Shown here piece after piece: positions 56,363 through 64,000 of a DNA stretch of 64,000 nt. The DNA comes from Paraktedonobacter sp964250225 (GTDB taxonomy: Bacteria > Chloroflexota > Ktedonobacteria > Ktedonobacterales > Ktedonobacteraceae): NCBI GenBank assembly GCA_964250225.1, contig CAXUEY010000005.1, positions 1 to 64,000 of the forward strand, written 5' to 3'. The translations under genes and the position numbers were made by a program. Below the pieces are notes generated by a model, which searched no databases, had not been told where the DNA came from, and was given only the letters and a program-made list of their open reading frames with translations. How positions within the stretch are numbered: position 1 is the stretch's first letter; every line of letters starts with the position of its first letter.

Positions 56363-59300
56363 AATTACAAAACGTTGAAGATATTTATGTCCTTAGCTCT
56401 ATGCAGCAAGGAATACTCTTCCATATACTCTATGAAGACCAGGCGCAAGTATATTTCAGCCAATTTGTCTGCACCATCGAGCAGCCACTGAATAGAGACA
56501 CCTTTTTTCGGGCGTGGCGGCATATGCTCACTCGTCACTCTGTGCTACGTACTGCTTTTCTCTGGGATGGCCTGGATGAGCCGCTTCAGGTAGTGAGCCA
56601 ACAGGTCGAACTCCCTTGCACGTATTTGGATTGGCGGGAAATCCCTGAAATGAAGCAGCAAACGCGCCTGGAAGCGTTTCTGGCTGCTGACCGCGCTCGG
56701 GGTTTTGACCTTGCTGTTGCACCTTTGTGGCGTCTCTTCCTCATCCAAACGGCGAATCAGACATATACATTCATCTCCAGTTCGTCCCATATACTCATGG
56801 ATGGCTGGTCGCGCGCGCTGCTCCTGCAAGAAGTTTCTGTATACTATAACGCCAGCCTGCGTGGGCAGACTCCACATTTGCCACGGGCGCACGTCTACCG
56901 AAACTATATCGGCTGGCTCCAACGTCAGGACCTCACCAGGGCAGAAGACTATTGGAAGGCCGTGTTACAGGGGTTTGCAACCCCTCTTACACTGGGCAAA
57001 GTGCCTGCGGTTATCAAATCTGTTGGGAACGAGCAGAAGCCGTTTTACGCGCGCGCTGAGTTTCGGCTTTCTACCGAGTTGACCACTGCTTTGCAAACAT
57101 TCACGCGCCAGCAGCAATTAACACTGAATACGCTGGTGCAAGGCGCCTGGGCTATTTTATTAAGTCACTATACCGGTACACAAGATATTGTTTTTGGAGT
57201 CACAGTTGCTGGCAGGCCAGCTTCGCTGCCAGGCTCGGATACAATGGTGGGTCTCTTCATCAACACGCTGCCCTTGCGTGTTGATATCTCATCGCATGTA
57301 CACCTGGCTTCCTGGCTCAAATCTCTGCAAGAACAGCAGTCCGCAATGCTTGAGTATCAATACACACCGCTGGTGCAGATTCGCGGCTGGAGCGACGTTC
57401 CCCACGATCAACAGCTTTTTGAAAGTATCCTGGTCTTTGAAAATACGCTCAACGCGGTTTCGTGGGAGCAAGCGGATGAACTGTATTTTCGCGATATGCG
57501 AGGTGGCGTAGAGCACACAAACTATCCCCTCACCCTTACCGTAGGGCCTGATAGCGAACTGTTTCTGCGGCTTGCGTATGATGCGAGCCGCTTTGAGGCG
57601 GAAGAGACCGCTGGCATGCTCAAGCACCTGCGAAATCTTCTCGCGCATATGGTGGCCAATCCTGGAGCACGTTTGAGTGACCTCTCGCTGCTTTCAATAG
57701 AGGAGCGCGACCTCTTGCTTGGAGAGTGGAACCAGACGCAACACATCTATCCCAGCCAGAGTATCCAGGAGCTTTTCGAGGAGCAAGCTGGCAAATCACC
57801 CGATGCCATCGCGGTGGTATGTGAGCAGGAACAGATGAGCTACCAGGAACTCAACCGCCGCGCCAACCAGCTCGCCCATGCCCTGCGCGCTCTGGGCGTG
57901 ACTGCCGAGCAGCGCGTGGGCCTGTGCCTGGACACCAGCCTCGACCTGGTGATCAGCGTGCTGGCCATCCTCAAGGCTGGCGCCACCTACCTGCCGCTTG
58001 ATCCCAGCTTTCCGGTGGAGCGCCTGGCTTTCTTGCTGCGCGATGCCCAGGCTTGCCTGCTGCTCACTCAGCATTCCTTACTTCCCCTGTTGGCCTCGCT
58101 CTCCCTCCCACGGCTCTGCCTGGATCAGGACTGGCCCCAGGTCGCTCGCCAACCCGAGACCAGTCCCACCACGCTCCACCATCCTGCGCTGGGCGCCTAT
58201 GTGCTCTACACCTCTGGCTCGACCGGTCAGCCCAAAGGCGTGTTGGTGGAACAGCGTGCTCTCCTCAACTATCTCCAGGCCTTGCAAAGCCGCCTGGGAC
58301 CCGAGCCGATGGGCTGCTGTGCGATGGTGCAGCCCCTGACAGTGGACTTCTGCCTGAGTATGTTCTTCCCGCCGCTGCTCACCGGAGGACAATTGCACCT
58401 GATTGCTCGCGAGCACGCCATCGACGCCGCGGCACTGGCTCGCACCCTGCGTCAGCGTCCCGCCGACTCGTTCAAGATCGCTCCCTCCCACCTGGCCGCT
58501 CTGCTGACCGGAGCAACGGCGGCTGACCTGCTCCCTCGCCGTTTCCTGATCGTGGGAGGAGAAGCCTCCTCCTGGCCCTGGACCCAGGAGTTGTGCGGCT
58601 GGCTGCCAGCGGGCGCTCAATTGGTAAATCATTATGGACCTACCGAGACAACGGTGGGAGTACTCACCTACCGCGTGGAGGTAGGAGCACCAACTCCGCG
58701 GGGAGAGTCTACTCCCTTAGGTCGGCCGCTGGCTAATATCCAGACCTATGTGCTGGATCGAGCAGGACGCCTGCTGCCCCCAGGGATCGTGGGAGAACTC
58801 TACCTGGCAGGCGCCAACCTGGCACGAGGGTACCTGGGCCGTCCAGATCTGACCGCGGAGCGTTTTGTGCCTCATCCCTGGAGCCGGGAGCCGGGAGCAC
58901 GCCTCTATCGGACGGGCGACCTGGTGCGGCAGCGGACCGATGGCACCCTGGAGTTTGTCGGACGCATCGATGAGCAGATCAAGCTGCGGGGCTATCGCAT
59001 TGAGCTGGGAGAGATCGAAGCGGTGCTGCGACAGCATGAGCAGGTGAGAGAAGCGCTGGTGCTGGCGCGGGAAGCGGGACAAGCAGGAGAGAAGCGCCTG
59101 GTGGGCTATGTGGTGCTGCACGAGGGCAGTGCCTGTGATCGGCACGCCTTGCGCGACTGGTTGCAGCGCCAGCTCCCCATGTATATGGTGCCCACGTCGC
59201 TGGTGCTGCTGGACGCCTTGCCGCTCCTCCCGCATGGCAAAGTGGACCGCCGCCGCCTGCCCGCTCCAGAGTTTGACCAGCAGCTTCTGGATGAGGATAC

Positions 59301-62300
59301 TTTGTTGCCTCGTAACCCTGTCGAGGAAATGCTTATCGATGTGTGGAAGAAGACGCTGGGGATCAAACAAGTTGGCGTTCATAGCAACTTCTTTGAAGCA
59401 GGTGGGCACTCCCTGCTGGCTATTCGGACAATTTCTCATCTGCGCAAGTTGTTTCACAGAGAACTGCCACTGAGAAGTCTTTTCGAGGCGCCAACTCCCT
59501 CGGCCCTGGCAGCATACATTCTTGAGCAGCTTCAAGAGACACATAAGGAACTGCAGGCCCCTCCGCTGGTTAGAGTGGCCCGATCAGAGACACTTCCTCT
59601 TTCATTTGCACAACAACGGCTCTGGTTTCTGGATCAGCTTGAGCCAGGCATCTCCCTGTATAATGTACAGGCCACGCTCTTGCTCAAGGGGCCGCTTGAC
59701 ATTGCAGCCTTTGAGCGGAGCATTCAAGAGATAGTGCGCCGCCACGACATCCTTCGTACCACTTTTATCGCCGTTGATAATACACCGCAACAGCGCATTG
59801 CTTCTGATATCTCTGTGCCGCTGCCTGTAATAAACTTGCAGGATCTCTCATCTGATGCACAACAGGTTGAGCTACGTCGCCTGGCGGTGCAGGAGGCAAG
59901 GCAATCCTTTGATCTGGCCTACGGCAAGCTTTTGCGTGTCACCCTCTTGCGCCTGACCGCTCAGAAGCATATGTTCTTTTTGACTTTGCATCATATCGTC
60001 TCTGACGAATGGTCGCTGGAGATATTTTGGCGCGAGTTGGATATTTTTTACCGCGCGTATGCACATGGCGAGCCTTCTCTCGTGCCAGAATTGCCGATTC
60101 AGTACGCCGATTTTGCGCACTGGCAGCGTCAGTGGCTTCAGGGTGAAGTGTTACAAACCCAGCTGGACTACTGGCGAGAACAACTGCGTGGTGCCCCACC
60201 TATGCTGGGGCTTCCAACAGACCACCAGCGTCCTACGCTTCCCACCTTCCAGGGAGGTACTGTTCCTTTCCAACTATCAAAACAGATGAGCGAAGCACTC
60301 AAGGAGTTGAGCCTCCGCGAAAGTGTGACGCTATTTATGACACTGCTCGCCGCCTTCCAAACGCTGCTGGCTCGCTATACTCGGTTGGAAGATATCGTCG
60401 TTGGCACACCAATAACGAATCGTGCGCGTGTCGAGACCGAAAATCTGATCGGCTTCTTTCTCAATACCCTCGTCTTGCGCACAGACCTCTCAGGCAATCC
60501 CACTTTTCAGGAGCTTCTGCGCCGGGTGCGCGAAGTAGCTCTCCAGGCCTACACACATCAAGATTTACCCTTTGAGAAATTGGTAGATGAACTGTCTCCC
60601 GAACGTGCCCTGAGTCGCAATCCGCTTTTTCAGGTAATGTTTATCTTACACGATGACTCACCAGAATCATTTAAGCTAGCTGATTTAACGCTCGAAACAG
60701 TGTTCATCGAAAGAGATGTCACAAAGTTTGACCTGACACTTGTCCTGGGGCATAGTTCCAATAGTCTTGAGGGGATGTTCGCGTATAATTGTGATCTCTT
60801 TGAGGTCTCCACAATTGAGCGGCTTGCTCAGCACTTCCAGATCTTGTTAGAAGGGATCGTGGCAAATCCTCAACAGCGTATATGTGAACTGCCCCTGCTC
60901 ACAGCGTCTGAGCGCAGGTCGTTGCAAGAGTGGAATTCTACCAAAGAAACCTATCCGTACCATATCTATCTGCATGAGATGGTAGAAGCACAGGTGGAAC
61001 GGACACCAGATGCCATCGCGCTGGTATGGGAGCATGAGCAGGTGAGTTACCAGGAACTTAATCGGCGCGCCAACCAGCTCGCCCATTGGCTGCAGCGGCA
61101 GGGGATTGGGTTGGAGACGCGGGTTGGTGTGTGTCTGGAGCGTACCGCTGATCTCGTCGTGAGCCTGTTGGCCGTGCTCAAGGCAGGAGGGACCTATGTG
61201 CCCCTTGACCCTACCTATCCGGAGGCCCGGCTTGCCTTCATGCTCGCTGACTCCCAGGCGAATCTCGTGCTTACCCAGCCTCAGCTGCGTTCACAGCTAC
61301 CCACCTCCACTCAGGGAGTCCCATCGCTCGTGTGCCTGGAGGAGGTTCGTGAGCAGATCAAGGTACAACCCGTCACCAATCTTGCACCTTCTCTCCATCC
61401 AGAACAGAGTGCCTACCTCATCTATACTTCTGGTTCAACGGGGCAAGCGAAGGGAGTGGCTATTCGTTATCGCAGTGTTACCAACTTGCTGAGTTGGGCG
61501 CAAGCAACCTACTCAGTTCAGGACCTGGCGGGAGTATTGGCCGCGACCTCAATCTGCTTCGATCTCTCAATTTTTGAACTCTGGGTGCCCTTGAGTAAGG
61601 GGGGAAGTGTCATCTTAGCGGAGAACCTCTTGCAAGTGCCCCGGTTGCCTGCTCGTTCGCGTATCACCTTGTTCAATACTGTGCCATCCGTGCTCAATGA
61701 GCTGCTGCGAGCGGAGGGATTGCCAGCCTCCACGCGGGTGGTCAACCTGGCGGGAGAAGCATTGCCCGCCAGCCTGGTGGAGCAGCTCTATGCACTTGGC
61801 ACCGTCGAACAGGTCTACAATTTGTATGCGCCATCGGAGACGACGACCTACTCGACGGCGAGCGTACTCCCCAGAAATCTAGCAGGACAGATTCCAAGCA
61901 TTGGCCGTCCGATTGCCAATACCCACGTCTACCTACTCGATGACTCCCTACAGCCGGTACCCATAGGAGTTGTAGGAGAGGTCTACCTTGGTGGCATGGG
62001 CGTAGCCCGTGGCTACTGGCATCATCCTGAGCTCACAGCAGAGCGCTTTGTGCCCCATCCGTTTGCCACGGAGCCGGGGGAGCGGCTCTATCGCACTGGG
62101 GACCTGGCTCGCTATCGTCGAGATGGTCATCTGGAGTTTATTGGTAGGCGTGACTCTCAGGTCAAGGTGCGCGGCTTTCGCATTGAGGTAGGGGAGATCG
62201 AGGCGGTGTTGCGGCAGCACGAGGAGGTGAGGGAAGCATTGGTAGTGGCGAGGGAGCAGGAAGGAGGAGGAAAGCGCCTGGTGGGCTATGTGGTACTGCG

Positions 62301-64000
62301 TGAGGGTAGTACGTGCCGCTGGGAAGAGGTGCGAGGCTGGTTGCAGCGTCAGTTGCCCGCGTATATGGTTCCCACGGTATTAGTAGTGCTGGACGCGTTG
62401 CCGCTCACCCCACATGGTAAAGTGGACCGCAGCCGCTTGCCTGACCCGATATGGGAAAGCGTACTCCTCCAGGACGACGCGGAACCTGTGACACCATATG
62501 AAAAGATCCTGTCCGACATCTGGGCCGAAGTTTTAGACGCTGGGCGAGTGGGTATCCATACGAACTTTTTCCAGGCCGGGGGAGATTCGATTCTGACCTT
62601 GCTGATTATCGCGCGCGCCCGAAGTCAGGGGCTTATCATCACACCTAAACAGGTTTTCCAGTACCAGACAATTGCAGAACTGGCAGTTGCGGTTGAACGC
62701 GAGATGGCTACTGCCTTTCTTTCGGAGGAGCAGGAACAAGGCACCGTGCCTTTCCTTCCCTGGCAGTCCTGGTTTTTCGAGCAACAATTCTCTGACCCTC
62801 ATCATGCAAATCAGGTTGTTTGCCTGGAGATCGCTGAGCAATGCCTCACTCGGGAGGTACTCAAGGCGGCCATTGCTCGCCTGATTGAGCGGCACAGCGC
62901 TCTGCGCCTGCGTTTTGCGCGCCGATCTCAGGGCTGGGAGCAATACATTGCACCATTAGAAACACGCATAGACTTACTGGTGGATGTGCTGGATGTCAGC
63001 ATGCTTTCAGTTGCCGAGCAAACACTGGCTATTGCCGAAGCTACCAGGAGAGTTCAGGCAACGCTGAACCTGGAGACAGGACCACTGTTGCGCGCTATCC
63101 ATGTAACGCGCCATGCCCTGGAGCCAGAGCTGCTGCTGCTTATTGCCCATCCTCTCGCAGTGGACAACGTTTCCTGGCATATTCTGTTGGAAGACCTGGA
63201 ACGTATCTATAATCTGCTGGTGCAAGGCATTGCAACGCCCATACCACCTGAGGCTCCTCTCTTCAAAAAATGGTGCGAGCGCTTGTATGCCTACGCGAAC
63301 TCACCAGGTCTCTTTCAGGAAATGTCCCACTGGACTGGACTTGCACAGCATCAGGATGCATCTCTGCTGCCGCTGGATTTTGATGTCAAGTGGCCAACCG
63401 ATCTGGAGATCCCCAGAAGCTATACATATCGCTCTTTGGAGGTTGAAGAGACCAGGGCGCTTCTGCAAGATGTTCCTGTTGTTTACCATACCCAAACTCA
63501 GGATCTTCTTTTAACCGCCTTGCTGCTCGCCTTTGCTCCCTGGCTGGGTCGGTATAAACTGCTGGTGAACCTGGCAGAATCTGGCCGTCAGAAGCTTTTC
63601 AGCGATATCGATGTCTCACACACTGTGGGGCAGTTCACCAGTGTGTATCCTGTTTTGCTTGATCTGGAGCATCTGACACCCTCGCCATTGGCGCGCATTG
63701 ACCTCGGACAGGCGCTAAAAGCTCTTAAAGAACAGCTACATAGTATACCTCAGCATGGATCTGGTTACCGTGGACTGCGCTTTTTGCATACAGATCACAC
63801 CACACGGCTGCAATTAGCAGCAATCCCACACCCGTGGATAAGTTTCAGTTTCCTGGGAGCATTAGATGACACACAGCGTGCTGGCAGCGCTGGTTGGCGC
63901 CGGTTGCCTCAGGTCAATCCTGGCTCTTTGTTCAGCGACCAGGGACAGCATCTCCTGGATGTGTGTGGGTTCATTGCCGATGGTCGGCTGCACATGTACT
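56359..64000 (+). CDS. NRPS (partial, runs off window): C-A(Asp-like)-T-C-A(Ala)-T-E
   Basis: I translated this frame directly; it is open from ATG 56,359 (GGGAGG upstream, ATGA overlap with the previous stop) to the window end, about 2547 codons. Module one: a condensation domain of the D-residue-accepting type (SHILMDG about 147; opening VLSSMQQGILFH), fitting the epimerase before it; adenylation residues DFSKIGHVGK (Asp-like); carrier GGHSL about 1017. Module two: condensation HHIVSDE (about 1212); adenylation residues DLFNNALTYK, matching a known Ala code; carrier GGDSI about 2075; then an epimerisation domain in which HHxxxDxxSW reads HPLAVDNVSW (about 2264), so the second His is Pro. 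The first adenylation domain (about 57,830-59,280) is strikingly GC-rich. The end of the E domain and any following domains lie outside. Confidence 0.9.
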   Translation, partial: MKLQNVEDIYVLSSMQQGILFHILYEDQAQVYFSQFVCTIEQPLNRDTFFRAWRHMLTRHSVLRTAFLWDGLDEPLQVVSQQVELPCTYLDWREIPEMKQQTRLEAFLAADRARGFDLAVAPLWRLFLIQTANQTYTFISSSSHILMDGWSRALLLQEVSVYYNASLRGQTPHLPRAHVYRNYIGWLQRQDLTRAEDYWKAVLQGFATPLTLGKVPAVIKSVGNEQKPFYARAEFRLSTELTTALQTFTRQQQLTLNTLVQGAWAILLSHYTGTQDIVFGVTVAGRPASLPGSDTMVGLFINTLPLRVDISSHVHLASWLKSLQEQQSAMLEYQYTPLVQIRGWSDVPHDQQLFESILVFENTLNAVSWEQADELYFRDMRGGVEHTNYPLTLTVGPDSELFLRLAYDASRFEAEETAGMLKHLRNLLAHMVANPGARLSDLSLLSIEERDLLLGEWNQTQHIYPSQSIQELFEEQAGKSPDAIAVVCEQEQMSYQELNRRANQLAHALRALGVTAEQRVGLCLDTSLDLVISVLAILKAGATYLPLDPSFPVERLAFLLRDAQACLLLTQHSLLPLLASLSLPRLCLDQDWPQVARQPETSPTTLHHPALGAYVLYTSGSTGQPKGVLVEQRALLNYLQALQSRLGPEPMGCCAMVQPLTVDFCLSMFFPPLLTGGQLHLIAREHAIDAAALARTLRQRPADSFKIAPSHLAALLTGATAADLLPRRFLIVGGEASSWPWTQELCGWLPAGAQLVNHYGPTETTVGVLTYRVEVGAPTPRGESTPLGRPLANIQTYVLDRAGRLLPPGIVGELYLAGANLARGYLGRPDLTAERFVPHPWSREPGARLYRTGDLVRQRTDGTLEFVGRIDEQIKLRGYRIELGEIEAVLRQHEQVREALVLAREAGQAGEKRLVGYVVLHEGSACDRHALRDWLQRQLPMYMVPTSLVLLDALPLLPHGKVDRRRLPAPEFDQQLLDEDTLLPRNPVEEMLIDVWKKTLGIKQVGVHSNFFEAGGHSLLAIRTISHLRKLFHRELPLRSLFEAPTPSALAAYILEQLQETHKELQAPPLVRVARSETLPLSFAQQRLWFLDQLEPGISLYNVQATLLLKGPLDIAAFERSIQEIVRRHDILRTTFIAVDNTPQQRIASDISVPLPVINLQDLSSDAQQVELRRLAVQEARQSFDLAYGKLLRVTLLRLTAQKHMFFLTLHHIVSDEWSLEIFWRELDIFYRAYAHGEPSLVPELPIQYADFAHWQRQWLQGEVLQTQLDYWREQLRGAPPMLGLPTDHQRPTLPTFQGGTVPFQLSKQMSEALKELSLRESVTLFMTLLAAFQTLLARYTRLEDIVVGTPITNRARVETENLIGFFLNTLVLRTDLSGNPTFQELLRRVREVALQAYTHQDLPFEKLVDELSPERALSRNPLFQVMFILHDDSPESFKLADLTLETVFIERDVTKFDLTLVLGHSSNSLEGMFAYNCDLFEVSTIERLAQHFQILLEGIVANPQQRICELPLLTASERRSLQEWNSTKETYPYHIYLHEMVEAQVERTPDAIALVWEHEQVSYQELNRRANQLAHWLQRQGIGLETRVGVCLERTADLVVSLLAVLKAGGTYVPLDPTYPEARLAFMLADSQANLVLTQPQLRSQLPTSTQGVPSLVCLEEVREQIKVQPVTNLAPSLHPEQSAYLIYTSGSTGQAKGVAIRYRSVTNLLSWAQATYSVQDLAGVLAATSICFDLSIFELWVPLSKGGSVILAENLLQVPRLPARSRITLFNTVPSVLNELLRAEGLPASTRVVNLAGEALPASLVEQLYALGTVEQVYNLYAPSETTTYSTASVLPRNLAGQIPSIGRPIANTHVYLLDDSLQPVPIGVVGEVYLGGMGVARGYWHHPELTAERFVPHPFATEPGERLYRTGDLARYRRDGHLEFIGRRDSQVKVRGFRIEVGEIEAVLRQHEEVREALVVAREQEGGGKRLVGYVVLREGSTCRWEEVRGWLQRQLPAYMVPTVLVVLDALPLTPHGKVDRSRLPDPIWESVLLQDDAEPVTPYEKILSDIWAEVLDAGRVGIHTNFFQAGGDSILTLLIIARARSQGLIITPKQVFQYQTIAELAVAVEREMATAFLSEEQEQGTVPFLPWQSWFFEQQFSDPHHANQVVCLEIAEQCLTREVLKAAIARLIERHSALRLRFARRSQGWEQYIAPLETRIDLLVDVLDVSMLSVAEQTLAIAEATRRVQATLNLETGPLLRAIHVTRHALEPELLLLIAHPLAVDNVSWHILLEDLERIYNLLVQGIATPIPPEAPLFKKWCERLYAYANSPGLFQEMSHWTGLAQHQDASLLPLDFDVKWPTDLEIPRSYTYRSLEVEETRALLQDVPVVYHTQTQDLLLTALLLAFAPWLGRYKLLVNLAESGRQKLFSDIDVSHTVGQFTSVYPVLLDLEHLTPSPLARIDLGQALKALKEQLHSIPQHGSGYRGLRFLHTDHTTRLQLAAIPHPWISFSFLGALDDTQRAGSAGWRRLPQVNPGSLFSDQGQHLLDVCGFIADGRLHMY
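57830..59280 (+). other. GC-rich adenylation-domain segment
   Basis: Sample 60-base lines inside this segment (57,841 and 58,441) are about 70% G+C, while lines before (57,481) and after (59,281; 59,401) are about 52%, 43% and 52%. Codons shift to CTG, GCC, CAG and CGC. The edges match the start of the adenylation domain and the end of its A10 motif (KVDRRRLPAP). Confidence 0.75.

Overview
The window holds most of a large modular nonribosomal peptide / polyketide biosynthetic locus. There are two long assembly lines transcribed away from each other from a control region at about 35,920-36,444. I see no rRNA, tRNA, CRISPR array or insertion sequence. Base composition is close to balanced, apart from one sharply GC-rich adenylation domain. 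Most start sites have purine-rich Shine-Dalgarno sequences. Cyanobacteria-like specificity codes with about 50% GC and very large NRPS genes would fit a Ktedonobacteria-type Chloroflexota, a cyanobacterium or another secondary-metabolite-rich soil bacterium. The first is my best guess, and it is inference only.

Left line (minus strand, read from 35,919 down to 277). In order of action: A-T-C-A-T (30,787-35,919); KS-AT-ACP (27,726-30,797); C-A-T (24,311-27,676); C-A-T-Cy-A(Cys)-T-Ox (17,035-24,309); C-A-NMT-T-KS-AT-ACP (9,239-17,038); C-A(Ser)-NMT-T and a terminal C-like domain (3,217-9,216). If collinear, this is seven amino acids and two unreduced two-carbon units, with one thiazole made from cysteine and two N-methylated residues, one of them serine. 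There is no built-in thioesterase. The last domain is a condensation-like domain that has lost both catalytic histidines. Downstream lie a type II thioesterase, a decayed MbtH gene that ORF finding misses, a 111-aa protein of unknown function, and an MFS exporter.

Centre (36,445-41,326). A plus-strand operon encodes an MbtH-like protein, a 109-aa unknown protein and a 114-aa protein. The last is a close paralogue of the 111-aa protein at the far end of the left line. Next come a GNAT-like protein and, convergent to it, an aminotransferase and an isopropylmalate-synthase-like enzyme. The last two probably supply a non-standard amino acid.

Right line (plus strand, 41,929 to beyond the window): A-T-C-A(Ile/Val)-NMT-T; C-A(Pro)-T-C-A(Asp-like)-T-E; C-A(Asp-like)-T-C-A(Ala)-T-E, cut by the window end. 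The second E domain has lost a catalytic histidine. A 10-N assembly gap lies at 54,581-54,590.

The most interesting observations are: an MbtH / unknown-protein block duplicated at both ends of the left line with one MbtH copy frameshifted; three catalytic domains (terminal C, Cy, second E) with altered signature residues; and a GC-rich adenylation domain whose edges match the domain boundaries, suggesting a domain swap.
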